A DNA stretch of 64,000 nucleotides, taken from positions 1 to 64,000 of the forward strand of contig JABACD010000010.1 of assembly GCA_014237855.1 (NCBI GenBank), written 5' to 3'. This document shows positions 18,294 through 27,704 of the stretch, in pieces. Positions within the stretch are counted from its first letter, which is position 1. Each line of letters starts with the position of its first letter. This stretch comes from Planctomycetota bacterium (lineage in GTDB: Bacteria > Planctomycetota > UBA1135 > GCA-002686595). The translations under genes and the position numbers were made by a program. The notes under the pieces were generated by a model. The model was not told the origin of the DNA and did not search any database. It worked only from the letters and a program-made list of their open reading frames with translations.

Positions 18294-19742
18294 CTAGAGG
18301 TTCTCGAGCGGCCAGTCTTCTGTGCTGAAGGAGGAGGCGGGGAGCCCCTCGGCATTCTTGAGGTTGGGCATGTCGTCTGCTCCCCAGCCATAACGTGCTG
18401 CCTGTGGATCGGGGCAGCCGACAGCGGACACAACAACTGTATCGTCATCGATTCGTGCTTCAGCTGCCATCCAATTTCCGTCAGCACCGGCGATCTCGAA
18501 GTGGCTCAGCGGGCCCTCGGCTTGAAGGCCGCCACCTGTCTGATCGAAGTGCAGCCGAAGCTCTCCACGCTCGATCTCGAGCTGGCGAAAGAGAGGGCCG
18601 GACCAGGTGTCCATGGGGCGTTCGTAGGTCCTGGCCAGCGCCCAGAAAGCCAGTCGCTTTCCAACATCGAGCTTGTTCTTTGGATGAATGTCGCTGGGGT
18701 TGCCGATGTCCATCGTGACCGCCATTCCCGTGTTGGGCGTGCGCAGGGTGAGACGCTGTGCCTCTCGAAGCCGGGCCGCTTGGTGCTCGGGGTCGCCGCT
18801 GTAGTGGAAGGGCGCGATCTGTACGTAATAGAAGGGGAAGTCACCCTGGCCCCACAGGTTGCGCCAGTCTGCGATCATGGCCGGGAACAGCTCAACATAC
18901 TGTTCCGGTCGCGTCCGGTTGGACTCCCCCTGGTACCAGATCGCCCCGCGGATCCCGAATGGAATCAGAGGCGCGATCATTCCATTGAAGAGTGCAGTGG
19001 GGAAGTTCTGATGCACCTTGCGCTTGACCTCACTATCTGCAGCAAGCTCACGCTCACCACGAACGACTGCGAGCTGCTGGTCGAACTCCCCCAAGCCCTC
19101 GATAGTCGCCTCGCTGGTCCAGGACTCACACACTGTGCCGCCCCAGTTCGAAGAGATCAGGCCGATGGGGACGTCGAGGGCTTCGAGTAGTTCGACTCCA
19201 TAGAAGTACGCCACGGCGCTGAAGCTGCCCACATTCTCCGGTGTGCAGGCGGCCCATTTACCGACGCAGTCCGCCTGTGGGCTCGTGGAGAAGCTGTTTC
19301 TCACGTCGAAGAGGCGTAGCCGCGGGTGATCAGCCTTGAGCTTGAGAGGATCGTAGAGGGGCGCACACAGGTCAACGGTCCACTCCATGTTGGACTGGCC
19401 GGAGCACACCCAGACCTCACCGAAGAGCACATCGTTGATCTCGATGCGGTTGGTTCCTATCACGGTGATGGAGTGGGGGTCACCAGCGGCGCCGGTGGGG
19501 ATCTTCGCCTTCCAGCTACCCGCGGCATCGGTGACGGCCTCGATGGCGGTGTCCTTCCAATCGAGCTCGATACTGACCTTCTCACCAGGCTCAGCCCAAC
19601 CCCAGATGGCGACCGTGGAGTCCCGTTGTAGGACCATGTGATCTCCAAACAAGGCAGGCAGACGCACCTCTGCCATGGAGATGCTTGAGGTGGCGAGTAG
19701 GGCGAGAGAAATCAGATAGGGACGTCTTTGATCCAGCATCAT
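18294..19742 (-). CDS. Secreted sialate O-acetylesterase
   Basis: This 482-aa exported SGNH-type esterase starts at ATG 19742 with a signal peptide (YLISLALLATSSISMA). The nucleophile motif is CSGQSNMEW (GQSN, Ser) and the catalytic Asp/His pair appears in NPSDIHPKNK. An N-terminal immunoglobulin-like segment (FGDHMVLQRDSTVAIWGWA) is typical of the family. The enzyme removes O-acetyl groups from sialic acid or acetylated glycans outside the cytoplasm. It lies 56 bases upstream of the CRTAC1-type gene on the same strand and may share a transcript. In bacteria outside animal hosts, acetylated polysaccharides are the likely substrate. Confidence 0.88.
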   Translation of the reverse strand: MMLDQRRPYLISLALLATSSISMAEVRLPALFGDHMVLQRDSTVAIWGWAEPGEKVSIELDWKDTAIEAVTDAAGSWKAKIPTGAAGDPHSITVIGTNRIEINDVLFGEVWVCSGQSNMEWTVDLCAPLYDPLKLKADHPRLRLFDVRNSFSTSPQADCVGKWAACTPENVGSFSAVAYFYGVELLEALDVPIGLISSNWGGTVCESWTSEATIEGLGEFDQQLAVVRGERELAADSEVKRKVHQNFPTALFNGMIAPLIPFGIRGAIWYQGESNRTRPEQYVELFPAMIADWRNLWGQGDFPFYYVQIAPFHYSGDPEHQAARLREAQRLTLRTPNTGMAVTMDIGNPSDIHPKNKLDVGKRLAFWALARTYERPMDTWSGPLFRQLEIERGELRLHFDQTGGGLQAEGPLSHFEIAGADGNWMAAEARIDDDTVVVSAVGCPDPQAARYGWGADDMPNLKNAEGLPASSFSTEDWPLENL

Positions 19743-20017
19743 GGTCAGAGGATACGACACGGACGCAGTGGTAGTGGGCGCTAAGTATGGATCTCCCGGA
19801 GCCTGCCAGGAAGGATACTGGGACCTCGCGCTCCTCGGTCGTGCCGGTGGCTGGCTAAAGATTGAATTTCAGCTGGCCCATGGAGCCATTCATGGTTTCC
19901 CGTGGGCGCCTCTCCTGGGCACAGGTATCGGTCCTCTCGGCCAGAGAACCCCTCGGAATCACCCAGGAGGGCATACGGTTGACGCTTCGCCGAGAGACTA
20001 CGCTATCCTGGACTCCC

Positions 20018-20320
20018 ATGAGAGTCATCGCCGACATCTGCGTCATCCCCAACACCGGGCACACGAGCGTGCGTCAGGAAGTTGCTCGTGCACACGAGAT
20101 CCTGGCCGCCACGGGGCTAGAGGTTCGCTTGCACGCATACGGCACGAATATCGAGGGCGACTACGACACGATTTTTGCCGCCTTGAGGTCGGTTCACGAG
20201 GAGCTGCACGCTAACGGGGCCCCCCGAATTTCCACGACCATTCGTCTGGGCTCGCGCACTGATAAGCAGCAGGGCATTGACGACAAGATCGCCGCGGTCA
20301 ACGACGAGCTAGACATCTAG
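20018..20320 (+). CDS. MTH1187-family thiamine-binding protein
   Basis: This 100-aa protein matches the MTH1187/YkoF-like fold: an N-terminal strand MRVIADICVIPN, a central GLEVRLHAYGTNIEGDYD segment and a C-terminal SRTDKQQGIDDKI region. Members bind thiamine or related pyrimidines in the cytoplasm. The open frame extends 52 codons upstream; ATG 20018 is the homologous start. A DMT transporter follows 28 bases downstream on the same strand, so the two may be an operon, possibly for vitamin salvage. I looked for a TPP riboswitch upstream and did not see its conserved elements. Confidence 0.82.
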   Translation: MRVIADICVIPNTGHTSVRQEVARAHEILAATGLEVRLHAYGTNIEGDYDTIFAALRSVHEELHANGAPRISTTIRLGSRTDKQQGIDDKIAAVNDELDI

Positions 20321-20348
20321 GCCGGGTTCGACTAAGGCTCTCCCATCG

Positions 20349-21251
20349 ATGGAGTCGATACCCTACATCGGAGAGCTCTTCGCGTTGCTCTCGCCGTTGG
20401 CCTGGTCCTTCGCTGTCATCCTCTATCAGAAGAGTGGTGAGCGAGTTCCCCTGGCCACCCTGAACCTGTGCAAGAACATCGTTGCGACGGGCCTCTTCGC
20501 AGTCACCCTGCTCGTTATTGGGGGGGGAGCCCCGGAGGGGATCGGCTGGAGGCACTACCTGCTGCTCTTGGCAAGTGGAGTGCTCGGTGTGGGAGTGGCA
20601 GACCTCTTCTTCCTGATGTGCCTGAACCGCCTGGGCGCAGGTCGCCAGGCCATCGTCAACACTGCCTACAGTCCCCCGATCATCCTCTTCAGCTGGCTCT
20701 TCCTTGGCGAGAGCTTGAGCCTCCTGCAGGGGCTGGGCGTTCTGCTGATCCTGACCGCGGTACTCATCGTGGGCCTCACGCGGGATCAACCCGGGACCCG
20801 GCGCGTCGGAACCCTGACCGGTGGGATCCTCTGTGGACTCTGCGCGTGCGTGACGCAGGCAGTCTCGATCCTGATGGTGAAGCCTTTCCTGGATGAGTGG
20901 CCCCTGGTGTGGACGACGACCTGGCGAATGGCCGGTGGGCTGATCGCCACGATCGTCATGCTCTCGCTGGCCACACCCGACCAGCGGAAGCTCTCCTCTC
21001 TTCGGGAACGGGGGACATGGGCCGTGATGCTCCCCGCGATGGTGATCGGGTCCTTCCTATCCCTGCTGATGTGGATGGCGGGGTTCAAGTACACAGATGC
21101 CTCGATCGCGGCCCCCCTCAATCAGACGGCGACCCTGTTTACTTTTGTGCTGGCGGTGGTACTCCTCCACGAGCCGGTGACTCTCAGGAGGGTTTCTGGG
21201 CTGGTTTGTGGGATGGTTGGGGTGGCACTGGTGACTTTCTTGGGGGGCTAG
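20349..21251 (+). CDS. EamA/DMT-superfamily transporter
   Basis: This 300-aa integral membrane protein has about ten transmembrane helices in two similar halves, each ending like an EamA domain (first half around GRQAIVNTAYSPPIILFSWLF; second half around SIAAPLNQTATLFTFVLA, then LHEPVTLRRVSG). DMT transporters export or import small metabolites. It follows the MTH1187-type gene closely, which hints at a thiamine-related substrate, but DMT substrates cannot be read from sequence. Confidence 0.87.
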   Translation: MESIPYIGELFALLSPLAWSFAVILYQKSGERVPLATLNLCKNIVATGLFAVTLLVIGGGAPEGIGWRHYLLLLASGVLGVGVADLFFLMCLNRLGAGRQAIVNTAYSPPIILFSWLFLGESLSLLQGLGVLLILTAVLIVGLTRDQPGTRRVGTLTGGILCGLCACVTQAVSILMVKPFLDEWPLVWTTTWRMAGGLIATIVMLSLATPDQRKLSSLRERGTWAVMLPAMVIGSFLSLLMWMAGFKYTDASIAAPLNQTATLFTFVLAVVLLHEPVTLRRVSGLVCGMVGVALVTFLGG

Positions 21252-21344
21252 TTCGTGGAGAGTTGAGAATCCATCGCTAACCTGGGGCGGGGCCAACAGC
21301 CGATGAATCAGTCACGTACGTCTCTCCTCCAGTACTCTCGAGCC

Positions 21345-22457
21345 ATGAATCCCAAGATCCTCCAACTCCAGGTCCTCCTCGTGCTCCTCCTGGCCGGGTG
21401 CGGCGCCGAGCTTCAGGAGTCCGGTGCTGCCAAGGAACCGACCACCTCCGGGACATCAGGCAGTAACGCTCCTGGTGGCAGCGAGTCTTCCCAGGCGCTT
21501 GCAAGGAGCGGGCCAGCGCGAATGACCTTCGCCACGACCACTCTCGATTTCGGGGAGATCTGGGACACCGAGGAGCTGGTAGGCAAGTTTCAATTCGAGA
21601 ACACCGGTGGTGAGGCACTTGTCATCTCCGAGGTCGAGCCCAGCTGTGGTTGCACCACAACAGAGCTGAGCAAGATGCGCTTTGAGCCAGGCGAAAAGGA
21701 CTCCATCGACCTGGTGTGGGACCCGATCGGGTTCGGCAGTCAGGCCAAGAAGATCACCGTCAAGTCCAACAGCGAAGGACCCGGAATCCAAGTGCTGACG
21801 ATCCAAGCCAGGATCAAGCCTTTCGTCACATTCGAGCCGCAGCCCCTGGACTTTGGGGTTCTCGATTACGGCAAGTCCAACACGCGGCGCGTGTTCATGA
21901 AGTGCGTTGATCCCGACTTCGAGCTCCTCTCACTGAATACGGCGCAGCGAAACCTCACTGCCGAGGCAATCGGTCGTCGCGCCGATGGGGCCTATGAGAT
22001 CGAGCTGACCTTTGACGAGTCCACCCCTTGGGGACAGATCAACTGTGCCCTGCGTTCTCAAGTGCGCGGGGTCGTCAAGCCAGGCGAGAGCCCCCGAGAG
22101 CACGAAGCCAACCTGAACATTCAAGCCTCGGTGTTCGGGGACCTGCGCGCAGACCCTTCACTCTTTCTGGTTGGGCACGTTCTGCCGAAGAGAAAATTCG
22201 AGAAGAGGTCCCATCTGACCAGCGCAAGCGGAGCACCATTTCAGGTCACCTCCGCCAAGGTCACGAACTCCAAGCCGCCCGGAATGCAGGTGCGAGCCGA
22301 ACCGATTGGTGCTGGAGGAGCGGGGGGGTACAACCTGATCCTCAGCGGGGATGCGGCCGACTACGAGGGGATCATTCGTGCTCAGGTCCTGGTCCAGACA
22401 GACATTCCTGGAGAGACTGAGCGACGGTTGTCCGTGATGGGAATCGTACGGCCATGA
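21345..22457 (+). CDS. DUF1573-domain lipoprotein
   Basis: This 370-aa lipoprotein has the signal and lipobox LLVLLLAGCG. A DUF1573 immunoglobulin-like domain follows (TTLDFGEIWDTEELVG, then VEPSCGCTT, residues about 60-155), with two or more similar beta-rich segments after it. DUF1573 domains are exposed beta-sandwich modules common in Planctomycetota and Bacteroidota with no proven function. ATG 21345 is preferred to 21303 because it places the signal at the N terminus. The last four bases overlap the next gene (ATGA), so they form an operon. Confidence 0.85.
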   Translation: MNPKILQLQVLLVLLLAGCGAELQESGAAKEPTTSGTSGSNAPGGSESSQALARSGPARMTFATTTLDFGEIWDTEELVGKFQFENTGGEALVISEVEPSCGCTTTELSKMRFEPGEKDSIDLVWDPIGFGSQAKKITVKSNSEGPGIQVLTIQARIKPFVTFEPQPLDFGVLDYGKSNTRRVFMKCVDPDFELLSLNTAQRNLTAEAIGRRADGAYEIELTFDESTPWGQINCALRSQVRGVVKPGESPREHEANLNIQASVFGDLRADPSLFLVGHVLPKRKFEKRSHLTSASGAPFQVTSAKVTNSKPPGMQVRAEPIGAGGAGGYNLILSGDAADYEGIIRAQVLVQTDIPGETERRLSVMGIVRP

Positions 22458-23614
22458 GTTTCGAGGGCGCCGGAGCCAGGGACGGCGCCTTGGGTTCTCC
22501 AGATGTGGATGCCCCCGACGACCGACCGCCGAACTGGAGGAGAGCGCTTTGTCTGGGACTCATGGTCCCTCTTGGTTGGGGGGCCTTGAGGCTGGCAGCG
22601 GGGTACCCAGGGTGGGTTGAGACCATATTTTCCCAGGGCGTGTTTCCTCCGGTACGGGGAGTCCTGGGGGGCCTCACCGGACTCATTCCGCTGAGCGTGG
22701 CCGAGGTGCTGCTGTTGCTTCTCGGGCTCTTGCTGATCAAGGGAGGCTGGCGGACCTGGAACGCCTGGTGGCGTCGACGACGTAGTCTCTCAAACCTCTG
22801 CCAGCACGGGATCGTGCGGCTGCTCTCCACCGCGGGGCTGGTGTACCTGGCCTTCCTGCTCTGCTGGGGATTCAATCACTCGCGACAGCCCTATGCGCAT
22901 CACATCGGCCTGGAGGCAGACCCGGTCGAGCAGCACGAACTGGAAGCGGTGCTCGGCTGGTTGGTCCAGGAGTGCAATGAGCTCCGAGAGCAAATCGAAG
23001 AAGTGGATCTCCGTCTGGTGCCAGCCAGCAATGGAGTGGATGCAAGGATCGCGCTGGCCTATGACTCACTCGGAGCCGATGTTCCCGTTCTGTCGGGAGG
23101 CGCCCCCCTGGTAAGGCAGGCCTGGTTCTCGCCGCTCCTGAGCTTGCTGGGCATCTCAGGGATCTACTCTCCGTTCACCGCAGAGTCCCACGTCAATGAC
23201 CGCATCAGCCCCATCATGCTGGCCTTCTCAACGGCTCATGAGATCGCTCACTACAAGGGGTTTGCCAGGGAGGACGAGGCGAATTTCATCGCCTGGCAGG
23301 TCTGTCGGCGGTCGGATGACGCTGCCGTGCGCTACTCGGGAACCGTGATCGCCATGCAATTCACGACCCTTGCCCTGAGCCGGGTCGACAGCCTTCGAGC
23401 GCAGGAGATTCGCGAATCGCTCAGTCCAAGGGTGCTGGGGGACCTCGAGGCGAATCGGAGGTTCTGGCGGGCCAAGCACACGATCGTCACAGAGGTGGCC
23501 AAGGCCAGCAACGATGTCTATCTCAAGAGCCAGGGACAGAGGCAGGGGCGCCAGAGCTATGGACGCATGGTGGACCTGATCGTGGCCGAGCAGCGAGTTG
23601 AGGGCTTGAGGTAG
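22454..23614 (+). CDS. DUF3810-family membrane-anchored putative metallopeptidase
   Basis: This 386-aa protein has about three N-terminal transmembrane helices (LMVPLGWGALRLAAGY, LSVAEVLLLLLGLLL, LLSTAGLVYLAFLLCW). An extracytoplasmic domain follows with a zincin motif HEIAH in STAHEIAHYKGFAREDE, and nearby Glu residues that could complete the zinc site. This is the DUF3810 pattern. It overlaps the DUF1573 lipoprotein gene by 4 bases, so the two are probably translated together. The substrate is unknown; the family is inferred to act on envelope proteins. Confidence 0.8.
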   Translation: MSFEGAGARDGALGSPDVDAPDDRPPNWRRALCLGLMVPLGWGALRLAAGYPGWVETIFSQGVFPPVRGVLGGLTGLIPLSVAEVLLLLLGLLLIKGGWRTWNAWWRRRRSLSNLCQHGIVRLLSTAGLVYLAFLLCWGFNHSRQPYAHHIGLEADPVEQHELEAVLGWLVQECNELREQIEEVDLRLVPASNGVDARIALAYDSLGADVPVLSGGAPLVRQAWFSPLLSLLGISGIYSPFTAESHVNDRISPIMLAFSTAHEIAHYKGFAREDEANFIAWQVCRRSDDAAVRYSGTVIAMQFTTLALSRVDSLRAQEIRESLSPRVLGDLEANRRFWRAKHTIVTEVAKASNDVYLKSQGQRQGRQSYGRMVDLIVAEQRVEGLR

Positions 23615-23695
23615 CTAACCCGAGTTCGAGCCTTTCCTCGCACCTGGAATCGGGATATCCCACAATCATCAGCCACCTCGACCGTAGGCCTTGCC

Positions 23696-24433
23696 ATGTT
23701 CCGAACCACTCTCATCATCCTTCTGACTGCCATGACCGGCCTGGGCGGCTGGTTTGCCTACGACAACCAGCAGGGAGTCCGCCTGGCGCTCGAGCTCGAG
23801 CGCAAGCTCGTGGAGAACGAGCAGCTCCAGCAGGAGCTCGTCGAGAGCCGGCAGCTGATCGAGGAGCAAACACAGCACATCCAGGAGCTGCGGGTTCGGC
23901 TGGCGCTCCTGAAGATCGATCACCGTGTGGCCCGAATCGAGGTCGTCTCTCAGGAAGAGCTGCCGGGTGACCCCCCCAGGACAGTGACCACGGTTCGGTT
24001 CATCGAGCTGGACCAGGAAGGAAATCCGGTCGGGACCGAACAAGAAGTCACGATCGAGGGCAAGCGACTGTACCTCGAATCCCTGGTGATCAAGTTCGAA
24101 GACGACTACGTGGAGGCCGGAGAGTTCCTGAGGGGGACCTCTCTCTGTCTGTTCAAGCGGGTCTTCAGCGAGCGTGTGGCGCCCGACGACGGCACCGAAA
24201 TCGATAGCCGCTCACAGCACCCTGATCGCTACATGGATGGCGACAGCGAGGACGAGATGTTCCGAGCTGAGCTTTGGCAGAAGTTCTGGGACTACGCGAA
24301 TGATCCCCAGGCAGCCGAGGAGAAAGGTGTGAGGGCCATCCATGGGGAGGCTCCCTTCATGGAGGTTCGCCCTGGGCGTTCCTATCGGGTCGAGCTGCGA
24401 GCCTCCGGAGGACTCTCGATTCGACCGGAGTGA
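23696..24433 (+). CDS. Membrane-anchored coiled-coil protein, unknown
   Basis: This 245-aa protein has an N-terminal membrane anchor (TLIILLTAMTGLGGWFAY) and a coiled coil of heptads rich in Leu, Glu and Gln (residues 28-80). A beta-rich extracytoplasmic region follows (from ARIEVVSQEELPG). It contains no Cys-based active site. It follows the DUF3810 gene by 81 bases on the same strand and may be co-transcribed. No family is recognised. Confidence 0.6.
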   Translation: MFRTTLIILLTAMTGLGGWFAYDNQQGVRLALELERKLVENEQLQQELVESRQLIEEQTQHIQELRVRLALLKIDHRVARIEVVSQEELPGDPPRTVTTVRFIELDQEGNPVGTEQEVTIEGKRLYLESLVIKFEDDYVEAGEFLRGTSLCLFKRVFSERVAPDDGTEIDSRSQHPDRYMDGDSEDEMFRAELWQKFWDYANDPQAAEEKGVRAIHGEAPFMEVRPGRSYRVELRASGGLSIRPE

Positions 24434-24446
24434 GGGCCTCGCCTGC

Positions 24447-25139
24447 TCATCTGCGTAGAAGCAGCCAGAGCGGGATCCGCTTGACCGGCCGGAGCTCTTG
24501 CACCTCGAAGTGCGCTTCGGCGGCGGTGCGGATCTGCTCCTCGTTGTATCTGGCGTCCAGCTGCAGGTCCCTGGCTCGCGATTGGATGTGGCGGGGGAGG
24601 ACTTCCAGGTTGACGCGGTTCGAGAAGATCAGCCGCTCTGCCGTCACTGTGGCCAGGAGGCGAAACAGCTCCTCGTGATCGTGCGCCGTGGCCTCGGAGC
24701 GTTCGCTGCCGAAGAAGAGATAGGGGTAGGTGTTGATCAGCAAGACCGTGCGGAAGGGGCCCCCGTGATCGTCAATCGACTTCGAGAGCTCACGCAAGGT
24801 GGTCAGCAGAAAACTAGCGGAGTCGAGTCCCAGGTGGGCGGCGACGGCGGTGCTGGCCTCCACATCTGGTGGATGGACGTCTATCCCAAGTGCTCGCCGG
24901 CAGCTGGCGCGGCGAGCCGCGTCCAGGACGAAGTAGCCCTTGGATGACGAGAGGTCGAGCAGGTCATCCAGGGGATCGGGATAGAGCGCCTGGAATCGGC
25001 CCAGGCGGCTCCTCAGCTTCCAGCGTGGTTTCAGGGCGCCGCGCACCACGCGGTAGTCGAGGTTGTGAGGATAGGAACTCGAGACGTAGGCCGCGATCCG
25101 GGGATCGAGGTCAGGGAGGTGCTCAGGATTCCGGTTCAC
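24447..25139 (-). CDS. Class I SAM-dependent methyltransferase-like protein
   Basis: This 230-aa cytoplasmic protein has a Rossmann-like motif I (DLLDLSSSKGYFVLDAA), in which Ser replaces the usual Gly run, followed by an acidic strand end (RRALGIDVHPP). Later segments (TVLLINTYPYLFFG and RLIFSNRVNLEVLPR) fit motifs IV and VI. It has no obvious substrate-binding signature. The start overlaps the end of the symporter gene by 4 bases, so the two are co-transcribed. The methyltransferase call is moderate and the acceptor is unknown. Confidence 0.68.
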   Translation of the reverse strand: MNRNPEHLPDLDPRIAAYVSSSYPHNLDYRVVRGALKPRWKLRSRLGRFQALYPDPLDDLLDLSSSKGYFVLDAARRASCRRALGIDVHPPDVEASTAVAAHLGLDSASFLLTTLRELSKSIDDHGGPFRTVLLINTYPYLFFGSERSEATAHDHEELFRLLATVTAERLIFSNRVNLEVLPRHIQSRARDLQLDARYNEEQIRTAAEAHFEVQELRPVKRIPLWLLLRR

Positions 25140-27127
25140 GATGGGGAGCCGCCACCGGCCTGCTCATCGAGGACCTCTTGGGACTGGGCCTGGCAGCGCA
25201 GACCGTAGATCACTCCGAGACCACCGACGATGGCGGCAACCAGGGCGAGAATTCCCTCTCCACCGCGTCCCAAGAGGAACATCCCCACGGCCAGCATGGC
25301 ACCGTACACCAGGGCAATTCCGCCCAGGACGCCGACGATGATGACGTGTCCGCCGCGCACCGGTACGACCTCTGGGGCGAGATCTGCTACGGGGCCCCAC
25401 CATCCGGAGGGGCGCACCTTCTTGTAGAAGGCCAGGAGCGTGCGGGGGTCGGGTCTGGGCACGGCGAAGGTGGCGACCAGGGCACACAAGCTGGAGAAGA
25501 TCACCACAAGCACCAGGCGCCCTTCGGGCACCAGGGCTCCATCGTTCGAGAAGGGTCCCAGATTCCAATGGATGTTGCTGAAGGTCAGGAAGAAGGAAGC
25601 GCCGGCGCTGGCCAGCATGGCGGCGATCTCCGTGGAGGCCTGCACCCGCCACCACAGCCAACGCAGGACATAGACCGGCCCCACCCCGCCCAGGAAGGCC
25701 AGGAAGAACATGAACAGGGCGGAAATCGACTTGGCCTGGGAGGCAACCAGTCCGGCAAGCAGCAGGACTGCCACGCTGGCGAATCGTGCAGCCTGGACGT
25801 AGTGCTTCGGTTCCCGGTCTGGAGAGATGAACCGTCGGTAGAGGTCGTTGACGAAGAAGGAGGCGGCCAGGTTGACGTGGGTGTCAATCGTGGACATGAA
25901 GGCGGCCAGGAGAGAGGCGACGACGAGTCCTAGCAGCCCCACCGGCAGATAGCGCCTCATCATCACCACGTAGGCACGTTCCGAGTCACTCCTGGCGAGA
26001 ACCTCACCCTCAATGACATCAGTGTCGACCTTTACCACAGGAGCGGCTTTCCAATCGTCACTGGACTCGGGGAGTTTCAGTGAGACGAGGGCGACCTCGT
26101 CAGTGGACTTCTCGATTCGAACATGTTCCTCGTTGACCTCGATGACCCTTCCAGCGGTGGGGGAGGTGACTTCAAGGTTTGGCAGCACGACCATCGAGGC
26201 CAGTGCAACCATGATCCATGGCCAGGGCCGGAGTGCGTAGTGCGTCACGTTGAACCACATGACAGCGAGGACACCCTCCCGCTCGTTCTTCGAGGCGGCG
26301 ATGCGTTGAACACTGGTACCCGTGCCGTCCACGTTCTCAACGGCCCACCAGGAGACTCCCAGGTAGATGGCGAGGGCAGCGATGGGAGCTGTCCAGAAGC
26401 TCTCATCGAAGAAGGACCCTTCCCCGGCGACCGGGAAGAAGCGCAATGTATTCTCTGTGAACTCGCCGCCCGCGGTTGCAGCTGCGAGAATTCCCTCCGT
26501 GCCTCCCACTGCGTCCCATGACAGCCAGGCCAGGGAGACCGAGCCCACCATCGCCATCACGAATTGAACGAGGTCGGTGACCACCACACCCCAGAACCCG
26601 GCCATCAGGGAGTAGGTCAGGGCGATGATGCAGGCCAGGGCTACAGCCAGGCCCTGATCAATACCCAGCAACACATCCATGATCTTTGCTGCGGCGAGGA
26701 GCACCCAGCAGAGAGTGATGGTGTTCGTGACCGATGCATGCATGAAGCCCAGGATCCCACGTAGTGCAGCAGCCCCGGGTCCACCGTAGCGCAGCTCGGC
26801 GACCTCTGCCTTGGTCATCACGCCGCCACGTCTCCACAGTCGCGCAAAGACGAAGACTCCAAGCATCCCGCCTGCGCAGTAGCACCACCAGAGCCAGTTC
26901 TTCCAGATGCCGAAGTCGCGGACCCAGCCGGTGATCACAAGTGGCGTGTCGGCGGCGAAGCTGGTGGCGACCATGGAGGTGCCGGCGATCCACCAGGGCA
27001 GGCTCCGTCCAGACAGGAAGTACTGGTCCACATCCTTGCCGGCCTTCTTGGCGTAGACGACTCCGACGGTCAAGGCGAACAGGACATAGGCTGCTACGAT
27101 GAGCCAGTCGATGGTGTGGAGGGCCAT
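25136..27127 (-). CDS. Sodium:solute symporter (SSS family)
   Basis: This 663-aa membrane protein has about 13 to 15 transmembrane helices of the SSS (LeuT-fold) type. The N-terminal motif YFLSGRSLPWWIAGTSMVAT is characteristic and a second conserved block (MSTIDTHVNLAASFFVND) lies in the middle. A soluble insertion of about 90 residues between helices is unusual (VEVDTD-like acidic strand-rich region near residues 345-430). The substrate is uncertain: sugars, amino acids and anions are all possible. ATG 27127 is the homologous start; the open frame runs 107 codons further upstream without family similarity. Confidence 0.88.
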   Translation of the reverse strand: MALHTIDWLIVAAYVLFALTVGVVYAKKAGKDVDQYFLSGRSLPWWIAGTSMVATSFAADTPLVITGWVRDFGIWKNWLWWCYCAGGMLGVFVFARLWRRGGVMTKAEVAELRYGGPGAAALRGILGFMHASVTNTITLCWVLLAAAKIMDVLLGIDQGLAVALACIIALTYSLMAGFWGVVVTDLVQFVMAMVGSVSLAWLSWDAVGGTEGILAAATAGGEFTENTLRFFPVAGEGSFFDESFWTAPIAALAIYLGVSWWAVENVDGTGTSVQRIAASKNEREGVLAVMWFNVTHYALRPWPWIMVALASMVVLPNLEVTSPTAGRVIEVNEEHVRIEKSTDEVALVSLKLPESSDDWKAAPVVKVDTDVIEGEVLARSDSERAYVVMMRRYLPVGLLGLVVASLLAAFMSTIDTHVNLAASFFVNDLYRRFISPDREPKHYVQAARFASVAVLLLAGLVASQAKSISALFMFFLAFLGGVGPVYVLRWLWWRVQASTEIAAMLASAGASFFLTFSNIHWNLGPFSNDGALVPEGRLVLVVIFSSLCALVATFAVPRPDPRTLLAFYKKVRPSGWWGPVADLAPEVVPVRGGHVIIVGVLGGIALVYGAMLAVGMFLLGRGGEGILALVAAIVGGLGVIYGLRCQAQSQEVLDEQAGGGSPS

Positions 27128-27338
27128 GCGGGGAGTGTATCCGGGCGCTTCGGCAGATATACAGGATCTTTGGTCAGCGGATGACCAACCCCATGCCGAG
27201 CTTGCCCGCAGAGGTCGGAAGAGTGGGCTGGGGCCGACGGACCAATCCCGGGGCGGTCGTGAGCCGTGTGTGAGTGCTCCGAGAGGGATAACCGGCAGTT
27301 GCGTTCGGGTGGTTCCGCGAGGATAATTCGCCGCTGTC

Positions 27339-27695
27339 ATGCCCAAGTTCCAACGACACGTCTTCATCTGCATCAACGAGCGGGAGGACTCCGACTCTCG
27401 TGGCTGCTGCCTCCACGCCGGGGGCGTTGAGGTCGCTGCCGCCTTCAAGAAGAAGCTCTATGAGGCAGGCTTCAAGCGCATCGTGAGACCCAACAAGGCG
27501 GGCTGCCTCGATCAATGTGCCCACGGAGTGGCGGTGGTCGTCTACCCCGACAACGTCTGGTATGGGCATGTCGGAGTCGATGATGTCGATGAGATCATCA
27601 GCGAGCATCTCGTGCATGGCCGCCCTGTCGAACGATTGATCATCCCCGACGAGGAGCTGACGGGCATCGATCCGCTGGCTGCGCCGTCCTTCTAG
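27339..27695 (+). CDS. Thioredoxin-like [2Fe-2S] ferredoxin
   Basis: This 118-aa protein starts HVFICINERED, followed by Cys residues in SRGCC and in KAGCLDQC, which match the four-Cys pattern of thioredoxin-fold 2Fe-2S ferredoxins. The motif YPDNVWYG after the cluster is a family hallmark. It would carry electrons in the cytoplasm for an unidentified enzyme. The next gene begins 9 bases after its stop, so that unknown helical protein is probably its partner. Confidence 0.85.
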   Translation: MPKFQRHVFICINEREDSDSRGCCLHAGGVEVAAAFKKKLYEAGFKRIVRPNKAGCLDQCAHGVAVVVYPDNVWYGHVGVDDVDEIISEHLVHGRPVERLIIPDEELTGIDPLAAPSF

Positions 27696-27704
27696 GCCAA
27701 ACTG

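Noticed and set aside
18240..19190. 316-aa open frame antisense to the sialate O-acetylesterase gene
   Set aside because: The minus-strand product carries the family motifs; the + frame shows none.
19743..20017. TPP riboswitch before the thiamine-binding gene
   Set aside because: The conserved riboswitch elements were not found.
24869..25933. 354-aa open frame antisense to the methyltransferase/symporter genes
   Set aside because: Gly- and His-rich shadow sequence opposite two recognisable genes.
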